Source of the DNA: Notospermus geniculatus
Taxonomy: Eukaryota; Nemertea; Pilidiophora; Heteronemertea; Lineidae
Length of the DNA stretch: 64,000 bases
Direction: 5' to 3'
Assembly (NCBI GenBank): GCA_002633025.1
Contig: NMRB01000121.1
Location: 227,219 to 291,218 of the forward strand
Shown: piece by piece, positions 45,296 through 56,997 of the stretch
Layout of the letters: each line of letters starts with the position of its first letter
How positions within the stretch are numbered: position 1 is the first letter of the stretch
Translations under genes and position numbers: made by a program
The notes under the pieces: generated by a model
Database searches by the model: none
What the model saw: only the letters and a program-made list of their open reading frames with translations
What the model was told of the DNA's origin: nothing

Positions 45296-46359
45296 CGTGC
45301 AGCTTTCATTCTGAATTAAATAATTTTATTTTCGTCTACGGAGATTTCACCTGAAGTACGTTATTGATGAAGTGCAGAAAAGATGCCAAATCAATAAAGT
45401 AAATATTTTTCCACAGAAAATCGATTCGAACAACTAAGTCCACAATGAATGATGTCAGATCTATCCTTAAAAAAAAGGAAATATATTTCCTCCAGTCTCA
45501 TTTCTGATTAGCATAGAAATGGATCATTTTGCCACAATTTTACAAGCTTCTACCGAGAGAAATCGCTCTGACCTTGTGCGGGAATCACATTTAGTGTCCT
45601 TGCTGTCAAAATTGAGAATGCATTGTTTGTCACGAAATACTAATGTATTAACTCCACTGTATTGATCAGTACGTGACCTTGAGTGTACAACAACTGTTGG
45701 TGTACAATATTCGTAAATTCTACCCCCTGCACCACATCAGTCGATTTTTCACATTGTCCATATAAGCTGGGCGAACCGGTTCATTAAATATTGGTAAGCG
45801 AGGAATTGACCGGAAACATGGAGATATACCTTTCGATCAATGCTACTCCCATACCATTGTTTCATTAAATCATCGTAGTGTGTCCTCAAAACTGGCCGAG
45901 CCAAACTAGGCACCATCAGAATCTTTTACCTAAGATCCCGATAAATAATAATATTATTACATTAAATGAAAAATAGTCTATGTCTCATCGAAATCGGTCT
46001 TGCGAATGAAAAATTGTCTGATAAGTTAATCAATCGTTAATAAACGGAATTGCATGCACAGGAAATTGCATGCACAGGAAACAGTATCAAACCGCAACCC
46101 ACAACGTTACACCTATGGCCAAATTAAACACTGGGGACAAGTGCAGTGGGCACGCGACCCCTTTAGTTGGCCCTAATTTGGTTCAAATCCTGGCCGGTAG
46201 ATTGCTCTTTGATATTCGTAATACATAAGCGTACATCTTATTATAATGGACGGTAGCCCTGTTGGATTTTGTTGTCAACCTGAGCTGACCCGTTGTTAGT
46301 TTTGCTTTTGTCACCAGATTCAAATGAAATCAGCAAAGCCGTTGCACAGGTGAGTCCGT
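45296..46359. promoter_or_regulatory. Intergenic region upstream of gene A
   Basis: Just above the ATG lie AATTCAG and, at 45351, CAG/GTGAAA on the gene strand. The corresponding block near genes B and D shares a CACCTGAAG-like word followed by TGATG. No TATA box is certain. Near 46049-46080 AATTGCATGCACAGGAAA is repeated in tandem, and 46080-46145 is a fragment of the ~340 bp dispersed repeat. Confidence 0.4.
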
Positions 46360-48494
46360 TTATAGATGCTGATCCATTATCTGCAGGTACAGGCCTCCGG
46401 CTGGCGAGCAAGATCCACAGGCGCCATCACATGATGCACTCACACGCTGCCTGTTGTCACTAATGGTGGGTCCACTCATTTTAGGACGCCATCCACCAGT
46501 TGACCACTTTATCTGGAATGAAGTAAGGTTCCTGCGTACAAGGACTACTAAACACTTAGAGGGAGCCACCAAGTGGCAGCAACACAAACTACAAAAATTC
46601 CATCATAAAATGTACGTAGTAAATTGGTCCATTCGGCGACAACGTAGTTAGTCCCGTGGGTTGGAGAGTGGCGCGGTGGCGCCGGCTGTCGAGAAAAAGT
46701 GGCATTGAATATCCCGCTGCGCTCAAACTTGCAAAATATTGAACGAATGGTTTTCATTCACTAGTCAAATGCTTACCCCATCCTTGACTTTAAACTTAGT
46801 CCCTCTCAAGTCGATTTGGAAATACCCTTTTAGTTCACCTGAGCAACCTCCTCCTGTTCCGTAAGCGTATTTCTTGGACCCAATTCCACCGAACAGTGGC
46901 GCAAATGTGAAGTCATTAACAAATACCTTCAGGTCCTGTAATAAAATGTGGAATCGTTGAAGTAATAGTACGAATTCCAATAGAGGAATTCGTCCAATTG
47001 ACGAATCATAACACCACTTAGATTTAAAATACAAATTGCACTACCGCAAATGTTATTTTCATTAACACAGGAACTACATGTAAGCTTACATGTATATGGA
47101 TGAAAATGGAAATGAACGGAAAATGTGGAGATCGTCCCCATTGTTGGTAAGGGTATGCATTGATGTAGCTTCCCTTTACCGCGGTTGCCATAGCACTGAC
47201 TGTCGTTTTTCTCCTTCATAGCAACATGTACATGTACCAGATGGGGAAAAAAGGGTATCCCATCTGTACATGTGGCGCCAAGAGATTTACGACTGCTCTC
47301 TATTATCGTTATCATCAAAATGTCCACGACATGAGGACATACCTTCGTGTTGAGGCGAATCTTTGTGAACACGGTCCCACCTCGGCCTGTCCAGGAAGGA
47401 TCAGGTTTCCCCGCAGGAAAGTAGTTCTTATTCAGCGACGCTGCTGCTGATGCAGGGGGGAGGTTGATAAACTCCTTGTACCCATTTGGAATGGATGCAT
47501 CATTTTTACAGTAGAGTTCTACTGGTATTGTTTTGGGTGTCCCGGGGTACAGCATGTAGTTCCCGTCTGGCAGTGTTGTCATGCTCTTTTCGAGTTTGTA
47601 TTCTGCACAGCATTGTGGCTTACCTGCAAATGCATGTCACACGAGTAACTCATGTCTGTCAGATCATTTCAGTATTAGTGAGTTTTCGCAAATCTGACTA
47701 AATACGAAGTACGAAATACGAAATTCAACTTCATTTAAAGAACCTAATGTATTTCTGGAGATGGGTGGTGCCACAAATGTCCCTCCTGGAAGTGCGTCTT
47801 TTAGCATATCATGTAAGACCAAGAGAGTTTATGGTGCATCTTGAATTTTTAAATTTCTACGAAGTGGAAACGAAAGATAACTTAATTCAACGTTTAATAT
47901 ACACCGTTACTCTATCGGTCTTACATGTATGTCACACGCTAAAAGACGCCCGACGCTCTTGCAGCAGGCGATACTTGTGGTACCAACCATCTCCTGAAAT
48001 TCTTCATGGAAATGAAGTCCAATTTCGAATTTCGTACTTCGCGTTTCGTCAGATTTGCGTCTCACTGACATAAACCCGCAAAGATGACGTAGCACACGTA
48101 GACCAAGATATCTATTGCCGGAATGAAGGCCAGTAAAAAACCTAAGGCCTGGAGCAAACACGGACTTACCATCCTTGGGTCTTGTTGAGTAATATACATT
48201 TCCATCCCTTTTCGCAATGGATGACGGCTTAGAGACGCAGGGGTCGAATATTTCAGCAGATAACTGACACCTCCCGATGTCTTTTTGGTAGTTAAACGAC
48301 TTGCACGCAGCGTGTTCAATGCATGCATAGCCACAGGCTAAGGCCGTCATGTCTGGTGTCGTGATATCGTCAAGATAGGATCCCGAAAGATATGAATTTG
48401 TAAAGTGAACGTAGAAATACGCTTCTCGGGCCTGGACCTCGTTGGAAAAGCGTAAAATGGACAAAATTACGAAAAACAACCCAAATAGAATCAT
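46360..48494 (-). CDS. Secreted PAN/Apple plus GON-domain protein B, 305 aa
   Basis: Exons in transcript order: 48494-48170, 47623-47343, 46935-46777, 46512-46360. GT-AG introns with phases 1, 0, 0, as in gene A. The N terminus MILFGLFFVILSILRF is a clear signal peptide, probably cleaved near the QA-REA region. PAN cysteines are 54, 58, 64, 76 and 86. The GON part carries a three-residue longer loop in exon 2 (NYFPAGKPDPSWTGRGG). The tail ends CDGACGSC, SPAGGLYLQIMDQHL. Same orientation as A, ~1.1 kb upstream of it. Intron 1 is largely filled by a MITE (47671-48069). Function unknown, extracellular by inference. Confidence 0.85.
47671..48069. mobile_element. TIR element in intron 1 of gene B
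   Basis: AGTGAGTTTTCGCAAATCTG then ACGAAGTACGAAATACG at the left mirrors CGAATTTCGTACTTCGCG then CAGATTTGCGTCTCACTGAC at the right; GCGTCTTTTAGC and GCTAAAAGACGC form an inner pair. ~399 bp. The copy in gene B' (about 55180-55573) ends exactly at the N at 55574. Confidence 0.8.
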
Positions 48495-49763
48495 TGTTCA
48501 GTAGCTGCACTCGCCCTGCAATTGAATATTTCCATCAACGGAAGCTTCGCCTCAAGACGTTCTTGATGTGTCCCGGAAAACACATCAAAATCAAATCATT
48601 TTTCTATAGAAAATTGAACAATTGTCCAGAGAAAAATCAGATACAACATGTATGTCCAAAATTCAACCTGCAAAGGGAAATGACTTTGCCAAATAGCTGC
48701 TCCAGCTGACAGAAACTTATCTGACGAAGTGCGGCAACAAACTGCCGCTGAAATATCCAGTCTAGACAACTGCTAAAAAACCGGTTCGTATATTCCCGAC
48801 ACGGATAAATCATTAACTAGAGCGGAGTCCGTCCATTGTTTAATACTTGAAAGCGTAGAAAACATTCGATTGGGCAATTATAAATATTTATGAATGAGAC
48901 AGAGTAAAAATAAAGTAACCAGGGAAACTTTGTGAATCAACAAAGACAACATTTTCCGGGCTGATGGATTCGCTCCACAGTCACGCAAATTTCCAGTGCA
49001 TTTCATGTACATTACCTCCGAACAGAGTCTTGATAGGAACTCAAGCGAACTACCAATTAGGCCTACTAACGACTTCATGTCACTGTACTGACGACAGGCC
49101 GCCATTTTGGATAAGTGACGCGAAGGCCAATAGAGGGCATTTTCAAATTTATTTGGATGTCAAATTGCATTAGCCGGTCGATTTGTTGTAGGTATGGTTA
49201 TGTCATATGGGGAACCATAATCTTCAGTCAATGTTAAATCACACCAGCGGGGATGTAGCCGTTTATCAGATACACGCCAAAGACCATTTACAAAGATGGC
49301 CGCCTGGCCACCACATTTGATGCCCAATCGGGCCAAAATTTGCTGTAGACATAGAGAGTACCTAGATACATCATCACAAAAATTATAACACTCCAGGTCA
49401 AATACCAATGAAACGTGCCACTCAATGCTGAAATTTCGAACTTCGACCCTTGTGAACTTAAAAGGTCAAATCAAAACCCCCTGTGATATGTAATGTACCC
49501 TCACTAGATGTGTCTGTGGCAAAAATTGGTGAGGATCCGACCAACAACGCGAAATAGCACTTTAAACATTTTTGGTTTTGGCCCCCTGGTGGCAAAATGG
49601 ACAATCAGATTTCCACGAAAATTAATCTGCGGAGACAATATACCCTGGGGTACATGTGTGTGAAGTTAGAAGTCATAGTCCAGGCGCTGAGATGGGTTTC
49701 GTGTGCATGAGAGAGGCCCGACCAAACTATAGAAATTATGAAAGAGGGGTATCTGGCGGTCAA
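48495..49763. promoter_or_regulatory. Upstream region of gene B with conserved motifs
   Basis: Contains GGAAGCTTCGCCTCAAGACG (about 48540), an AT-rich TATAAATATTTATGAATG (about 48880) and CCAGTGCATTTCATGTACAT at 48993-49012, about 500 bp above the ATG. The last two have counterparts upstream of gene D at similar distances. 49180-49660 is a dispersed repeat copy. 49679-49763 is a unique stretch separating the two large duplicate copies. Confidence 0.5.
49180..49660. repeat. Dispersed repeat copy between genes
   Basis: Contains GATGGCCGCCTGGCCACCAC, CCAAAATTTGCTGTAGACAT, AGGTCAAATA-type words and TTTTGGCCCCCTGGTGGCAA. Near-duplicate at 56990-57440; weaker relative at 38600-39165. Confidence 0.6.
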
Positions 49764-49764
49764 G

Positions 49765-52137
49765 ATACATGTATCGGCTTCCCGAAGACACTGATGTCAG
49801 TGGCCCTCATGACAAAAGGATGATTTTTTCCTATTCACCACTGATCTGCTGTGGTCCCGATGGTTTGAAGTTCAAAGAAAACGTTACACTGAACTTCGAA
49901 CACTGGGCGACACTGGTTGATGGTCAAGGTGATTCCGACCTCGTCGTGTTTGGACGCGACAATGAAAATTTCCCATGGAAAGATACAACAAACGTCTTGA
50001 TCAAAGGCAATCGTGTTGAACACCGTCTCAGCCAATTCAGCGATCGATGCTATGGATACGAAGCTGCTGTTGATTGGAGAAACTGGAGAACTCCAGGACT
50101 GCAAATGTGTCTGATGATTGCGGTTTCCCGAGTCCGTCGGCATCACGTTGAACTAGTCTTGCTGAGGGACGATGTCAGTCTGATTAACGTAAGTCGAATA
50201 GAAAGCAATATGTAACCCCACGAAAAGGCATTGTCTATTCCAACCGTTAAAAAGCCAATGTCGATCCATAACTCCCGGCACACGCAAGAGCCAGTGCCGC
50301 CCAAGTGTTCAGCAGCATCATTGCGTGCGCCCATAAACTTTCCCACACTTTCTCTCTCGTCTCAAGAAGAAGACCATGGGGATGAGGCATCGACAATCAC
50401 TCGTTGATGACCTGGGTATAAAATGTGTCAAATTTGGAAACTCACGCAGCGACGGTGTAACATAATCTGCCAGTGTTCCCCTTCTGTGAGTGTTTCCCTC
50501 CTATTATCTGACGGAATATTAAGCCGCGACTTGACAATAGGGGACACACAGAGAAACATGTCGATCTACATGTATATGCCAGCGTTTCCCCCAAAATAAG
50601 GGGGACAGAATGACCCACAGAAACACTAGCAGATATAACAACTGGACATAGGCCTACATATTGTATATTTCGCTTGCTTCCCAACGGCTATTAATCTATT
50701 CCTAGGCACACAGGGACAATTTCATCGATGTCTGGGAATTCGCTGCTAATGAGGTGCATCTTATCAGGGGCATTTCCATTGAGCCAACAGAGCACGTGAC
50801 GTACGAAAGCGGTGGAGGTTTCAGGGTGAGGAAATGCTAATGCGGTAACAAATATCCACAAATATTCACACCTGACCATGGCCGTAGTCCGTGTGCGAGG
50901 ACTCATTGGAGGCCCTGACAAAGCCATTAAACGCCGCGAACGGGACAAAGTCAATTGGTAGCAGCACGGGGATGTTTTTCCAACCGATTGTATCCAAAGT
51001 GTTGTGACGTGGGGAAAATGCTCATGCATTCTCCCGATTCCATTTAGGGCATCTATAGAGTGACACGGTATACGGACACGCCGGTTATCAAGTGCCGAAT
51101 AAACGAGATAATTTGATAGAAGAAAACGAAATGTCTTCCTGATAATTACCAGATATGCATGTAATCGTACATATGGGCCTACATGTAAAAACAAAGGCCT
51201 TGTTCTTGAATTTGCAATGATAGCTGTGTCAGTCATCAGACAATCTTTTCCGTTATGCTCCAGGTGAATGGCCCCGATGATTGGAATCAACGCCATTTCT
51301 ATTCCTCCACAATACGAACATCCCCTACTGGCCAGTTTGATCTGAATCTAAGACAGGGCAACCGCCACATTGCAGCTGTCGGTATTAGCCAACAAGGAGA
51401 CGTCGATACAGATTTAGAGGTAGGCCTACGTGTGACGTTCCCTTGCGTCAAGCAGGAAACCGCGATACATATACTTGTTGTGTAATATAGTCAGTCGATT
51501 GTTTACAACCACGGCGCGCAGTTGGTCTTTGGAAAACTCACTTGTTCCCCACATTTCCACAATGCAAAACGACCTCTTGTCGACCTCCGGAACAAAACGG
51601 AACAAAATTACACTCAAAATGACAGCAACAACTCTTTCAGGTTGATCAGTCATTCCAATACACCCACCAACCAGTTCAGGCAGAGCCCTTCGGACGGACC
51701 CCAATTCAGGTACGTCCGTAAAAGCTCGGCGAGATTTTCTGGGCAGGCACTCTGTATTGCAAACGCGGGCCCTCAAAAAAAGAACGACGTGTTGCCACTA
51801 CGAGGGCTTGATTCTATGGAAGCGAGGTTTCGCAAGCGCCCGGTTAGGCCATACGACGACGTTTATCTATTGTGTGGGTAGTATTTGGATGAGACTGTTT
51901 TCTCCCAACACATGTACACACATGTAGCCTACATCTGTGTTTAATATCACAAGTTAGTCTTTTTCTACTGTTTTTTTTTCTCAATAATAGGCGTCTAATA
52001 GCAATCTTTTTTTCCACAGTGTCCGGAGGAGGCAAGGGCCTTTGCCGAGGGCCACAGCCTCCAGACCTTCCATGGAAGCAGGTTGTCAAGGGAAGAGAGT
52101 GGACAGGAACCAGATTTGCCTTCAGTTTTTTCTCTTG
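49765..52137 (+). pseudogene. Truncated second copy of the ZU5 gene
   Basis: Contains exon 3 without its first ~76 bases (49765-50188), complete exon 4 (51264-51419) and the first 118 bases of exon 5 (52020-52137, ends at the N). Reading frames stay open. Amino acid changes from the intact gene include A to D in CCGPAG, QDKTNVSI to KDTTNVLI, Y to H before VELVLL, and R to Q and E to D in GRFEL. Exons 1-2 and the start of the ZU5 domain are absent. Either a duplicated fragment that cannot make a ZU5 protein, or a second haplotype placed in tandem by the assembly. Confidence 0.75.
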
Positions 52138-52138
52138 N

Positions 52139-52888
52139 TTTTTACAGTAGAGTTCGACTGGTATTGTTTTGGGTGTCCCGGGGTACAGCATGTAGTTCCC
52201 GTCTGGTAGTGTAGGCATGCTTTTTTCGAGTTTGTATTCCGCACAGCACCGTGGCTTGCCTGCAATAGTAATCGGCATCATGCTGTCAACTATATCGGGA
52301 TAGAGCTATCTTGTTGCCGAAATGAAAGCCAGTAAAAAGCTGAATGGAGTCAATAGAGAGGTTTCGAAATCAAACGATAAACGTAAACTTTACGACAACG
52401 TTATTTTTCGTACTACACATTAACCAGATTTTATATTGCATTTTCGATACAAAAATAACGTTGTCGTTATCGTTAACGTTTGATTTCGAAACCTCCCTAA
52501 TTGGAGGACTGGAACGAACATTAACGATGCGACTTGACTTACCATCATACAGGAGTCTTGTTGAGTAATATATACTTCCATCCCTCTTTGCGATGGATGA
52601 TGCCTTAGAGATGCAGGGGTCAAATTCTACAGCAGATAACTGGCACCTCCCGATGTTTTCTTGGTAATTGAATGATTTGCACGAAGCATGTGAAACGCAT
52701 GCACCGCCACAGGCAAATACCGTCAAGCCTGGTTTTATGAAATCGTCAAGGTAGGGCCCCGACAGATATGAATCTGTAAAGTGAACGTTGAAATGCGCTG
52801 CTCGGGCCTTGACCGCGGTAGGAAAGCGTACGATGGTCAAAATAAAATATGAAAAGCAAGAACGTTTTGTTATGATCGTGGGAATCAT
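52139..52888 (-). CDS. Partial copy of PAN-GON gene A (A')
   Basis: Exon 1 (52888-52543) and the first 121 bases of exon 2 (52259-52139) match gene A, including intron 1 with its MITE. I see no difference in the translated exon 1. The rest of exon 2 and exons 3-4 are missing, cut exactly at the N at 52138. This is best read as an assembly truncation, not a true pseudogene. Confidence 0.7.
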
Positions 52889-53952
52889 CGTGCAGCTTTC
52901 ATTCTGAATTAAATAATTTTATTTTCGTCTACGGAGATTTCACCTGAAGTACGTTATTGATGAAGTGCAGAAAAGATGCCAAATCAATAAAGTAAATATT
53001 TTTCCACAGAAAATCGATTCGAACAACTAAGTCCACAATGAATGATGTCAGATCTATCCTTAAAAAAAAGGAAATATATTTCCTCCAGTCTCATTTCTGA
53101 TTAGCATAGAAATGGATCATTTTGCCACAATTTTACAAGCTTCTACCGAGAGAAATCGCTCTGACCTTGTGCGGGAATCACATTTAGTGTCCTTGCTGTC
53201 AAAATTGAGAATGCATTGTTTGTCACGAAATACTAATGTATTAACTCCACTGTATTGATCAGTACGTGACCTTGAGTGTACAACAACTGTTGGTGTACAA
53301 TATTCGTAAATTCTACCCCCTGCACCACATCAGTCGATTTTTCACATTGTCCATATAAGCTGGGCGAACCGGTTCATTAAATATTGGTAAGCGAGGAATT
53401 GACCGGAAACATGGAGATATACCTTTCGATCAATGCTACTCCCATACCATTGTTTCATTAAATCATCGTAGTGTGTCCTCAAAACTGGCCGAGCCAAACT
53501 AGGCACCATCAGAATCTTTTACCTAAGATCCCGATAAATAATAATATTATTACATTAAATGAAAAATAGTCTATGTCTCATCGAAATCGGTCTTGCGAAT
53601 GAAAAATTGTCTGATAAGTTAATCAATCGTTAATAAACGGAATTGCATGCACAGGAAATTGCATGCACAGGAAACAGTATCAAACCGCAACCCACAACGT
53701 TACACCTATGGCCAAATTAAACACTGGGGACAAGTGCAGTGGGCACGCGACCCCTTTAGTTGGCCCTAATTTGGTTCAAATCCTGGCCGGTAGATTGCTC
53801 TTTGATATTCGTAATACATAAGCGTACATCTTATTATAATGGACGGTAGCCCTGTTGGATTTTGTTGTCAACCTGAGCTGACCCGTTGTTAGTTTTGCTT
53901 TTGTCACCAGATTCAAATGAAATCAGCAAAGCCGTTGCACAGGTGAGTCCGT

Positions 53953-56046
53953 TTATAGATGCTGATCCATTATCTGCAGGTACAGGCCTCCGGCTGGCGA
54001 GCAAGATCCACAGGCGCCATCACATGATGCACTCACACGCTGCCTGTTGTCACTAATGGTGGGTCCACTCATTTTAGGACGCCATCCACCAGTTGACCAC
54101 TTTATCTGGAATGAAGTAAGGTTCCTGCGTACAAGGACTACTAAACACTTAGAGGGAGCCACCAAGTGGCAGCAACACAAACTACAAAAATTCCATCATA
54201 AAATGTACGTAGTAAATTGGTCCATTCGGCGACAACGTAGTTAGTCCCGTGGGTTGGAGAGTGGCGCGGTGGCGCCGGCTGTCGAGAAAAAGTGGCATTG
54301 AATATCCCGCTGCGCTCAAACTTGCAAAATATTGAACGAATGGTTTTCATTCACTAGTCAAATGCTTACCCCATCCTTGACTTTAAACTTAGTCCCTCTC
54401 AAGTCGATTTGGAAATACCCTTTTAGTTCACCTGAGCAACCTCCTCCTGTTCCGTAAGCGTATTTCTTGGACCCAATTCCACCGAACAGTGGCGCAAATG
54501 TGAAGTCATTAACAAATACCTTCAGGTCCTGTAAAAATGTGGAATCGTTGAAGTAATACATGTATATGGATGAAAATGGAAATGAACGGAAAATGTGGAG
54601 ATAGTCCCCATTGTGGGTAAGGGTATGCATTGATGTAGCTTCCCTTTACCGCGGTTGCCATAGCACTAACTGTCGTTTTTCTCCTTCATAGCAACATGTA
54701 CATGTACCAGATGGGATGCATTGCCAATGCATCCCATCTGGTACATGTACCAGATGGGGAAAAAAAGGGTATCCCATCTGTACATGTGGCGCCAAGAGAT
54801 TTACGACTGCTCTCTATTATCGTTATCATCAAAATGTCCACGACATGAGGACATACCTTCGTGTTGAGGCGAATCTTTGTGAACACGGTCCCACCTCGGC
54901 CTGTCCAGGAAGGATCAGGTTTCCCCGCAGGAAAGTAGTTCTTATTCAGCGACGCTGCTGCTGACGCAGGGGGGAGGTTGATAAACTCCTTGTACCCATT
55001 TGGAATGGATGCATCATTTTTACAGTACAGTTCGAATGGTATTGTTTTTGGTGTCCCGGGGTACAGCATGTAGTTCCCGTCTGGCAGTGTTGTCATGCTC
55101 TTTTCGAGTTTGTATTCTGCACAGCACTGTGGCTTACCTGCAAATGCATGTCACACGAGTAACTCATGTCTGTCAGATCATTTCAGTATTAGTGAGTTTT
55201 CGCAAATCTGACTAAATACGAAGTACGAAATACAAAATTCAACTTCATTTAAAGAACCTAATGTATTTCTGGAGATGGGTGGTGCCACAAATGTCCCTAC
55301 TGGAAGTGCGTCTTTTAGCATATCATGTAAGACCGAGAGAGTTCATGGTGCATCTTGAATTTTTAAATTTCTACGAAGTGGAAACGAAAGATAACTTTAA
55401 TATACACCGTTACTCTATCGGTCTTACATGTATGTCACACGCTAAAAGACGCCCGACGCTCTTGCAGCAGGCGATACTTGTGGTACCAACCATCTCCTGA
55501 AATTCTTCATGGAAATGAAGTCCAATTTCGAATTTCGTACTTCGCGTTTCGTCAGATTTGCGTCTCACTGACANCAGCTAGATGATCTGATTCCGTTTAC
55601 GATTTACACATGTATGTACAATGTATTTAATATGCTACGAGCCTTTCACCGAGACCAAGATATCTATCGCCGGAATGAAGGCCAGTAAAAAACCTAAGGC
55701 CTGGAGCGAACACGGACTTACCATCCTTGGGTCTTGTTGAGTAATATACATTTCCATCCCTTTTCGCAATGGATGACGGCTTAGAGACGCAGGGGTCGAA
55801 TATTTCAGCAGATAACTGACACCTCCCGATGTCTTTTTGGTAGTTAAATGACTTACACGCAGCGTGTTCAATGCATGCATAGCCACAGGCTAAGGCCGTC
55901 ATGTCTGGCGCCGTGATATCGTCAAGATAGGATCCCGAAAGATATGAATTTGTAAAGTGAACGTAGAAATACGCTTCTCGGGCCTGGACCTCGTTGGAAA
56001 AACGTAAAATGGACAAAATTACGAAAAACAACCCAAATAGAATCAT
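53953..56046 (-). CDS. PAN-GON gene B', near-copy of gene B, 305 aa
   Basis: Exons in transcript order: 56046-55722, 55137-54857, 54528-54370, 54105-53953; same splice sites and phases as B. The protein differs from B at two positions I can see: T to A at residue 46 in the PAN domain and V to F in TIPVELY of the GON domain. Exons 3-4 and the 3' flank look identical to B, while exons 1-2, introns and the 5' flank differ. Intron 1 carries the MITE with an N at its end (55574). The upstream promoter-like block is internally duplicated (56536-56997). Could be an allele of B. Confidence 0.8.
54698..54750. repeat. Perfect 53 bp palindrome in an intron of B'
   Basis: 54698-54723 (starting GTACATGTACCAGATGGGAT) is perfectly complementary to 54725-54750, with a one-base loop. 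The matching intron of gene B (about 47225-47275) has only a single ATGTACCAGATGGG unit, so the palindrome arose after the copies separated, or is an assembly artefact. Confidence 0.85.
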
Positions 56047-56535
56047 TGTTCAGTAGCTGCACTCGCCCTGAATTGAATATTTCCATCAACGGAAGCTTCG
56101 CCTCAAGACGTTCTTGATGTGTCCCGGAAAACACATCAAAATCAAATCATTTTTCTATAGAAAATTGAACAATTGTCCAGAGAAAAATCAGATACAATAT
56201 GTATGTCCAAAATTCAACCTGCAAAGGGAAATGACTTTGCCAAATAGCTGCTCCAGCTGACAGAAACTTATCTGACGAAGTGCGGCAACAAACTGCCGCT
56301 GAAATATCCTGTCTAGACAACTGCTAAAAAAACCGGTTCGGTATATTCCCGACACGGATAAATCATTAACTAGAGCGGAGTCCGTCCATTGTTACTACTT
56401 GAAAGCGTAGAAAACATTCGATTGGACAATTATAAATATTTATGAATGAGACAGAGTAAAAATAAAGTAAACAGGGAAACCATGTGAATTAACAAAGGCA
56501 ACATTTTCCAGGCTGATGGATTCGCTCCACAGTCA
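56047..56535. promoter_or_regulatory. 5' flank of gene B'
   Basis: Near-copy of the B flank, with GGAAGCTTCGCCTCAAGACG and TATAAATATTTATGAATG at the same relative places. Confidence 0.5.
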
Positions 56536-56997
56536 CGCAAATTTCCAGTGCATTTCATGTACATTACCTCCGAACAGAGTCTTGATAGGAACTCAAGCGA
56601 ACTACCAATTAGGCCTACTAACGACTACATGTCACTGTACTGACGACAGGCCGCCATTTTGGATAAGTGACGCGAAGGCCAATAGAGGGCATTTTCAAAT
56701 TTATTTGGATGTCAAATTGCATTAGCCGGTCGATTTGTTGTAGGTATGGTTATGTCATTATGGGAACGCAAATTTCCAGTGCATTTCATGTACATTACCT
56801 CCGAACAGAGTCTTGATAGGAACTCAAGCGAACTACCAATTAGGCCTACTAACGACTACATGTCACTGTACTGACGACAGGCCGCCATTTTGGATAAGTG
56901 ACGCGAAGGCCAATAGAGGACATTTTCAAATTTATTTGGATGTCAAATTGCATTAGCCGGTCGATTTGTTGTAGGTATGGTTATGTCATAACCATAA
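56536..56997 (+). repeat. 231 bp tandem duplication upstream of B'
   Basis: 56536-56766 (CGCAAATTTCCAGTGCATTT onward) repeats at 56767-56997. The unit contains CCAGTGCATTTCATGTACAT, so B' has two copies of this motif (56545 and 56776) while B has one. Confidence 0.85.

Larger units (their letters stand above)
39800..49678. repeat. Segmental duplication, copy 1 (~9.9 kb)
   Basis: Collinear with 49765-57445. It contains ZU5 exons 3 (part) to 5, PAN-GON genes A and B and their flanks. The second copy lacks about 42173-44547. Identity is nearly complete for 41590-42172 and 44548-46930 and lower elsewhere, with indels. Confidence 0.9.

Noticed and set aside
45311-45350. Tiny 40 bp intron in the 5' UTR of gene A (CAG/GTGAAA to TTCAG)
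   Set aside because: Too short to be convincing, and the matching place in gene B would need a 35 bp GC-AG intron. Possible only if transcripts show it.
46187-46205. GGTTCAAATCC B-box-like word suggesting another SINE or tRNA
   Set aside because: No A-box, no tRNA fold and no recognisable SINE tail around it.
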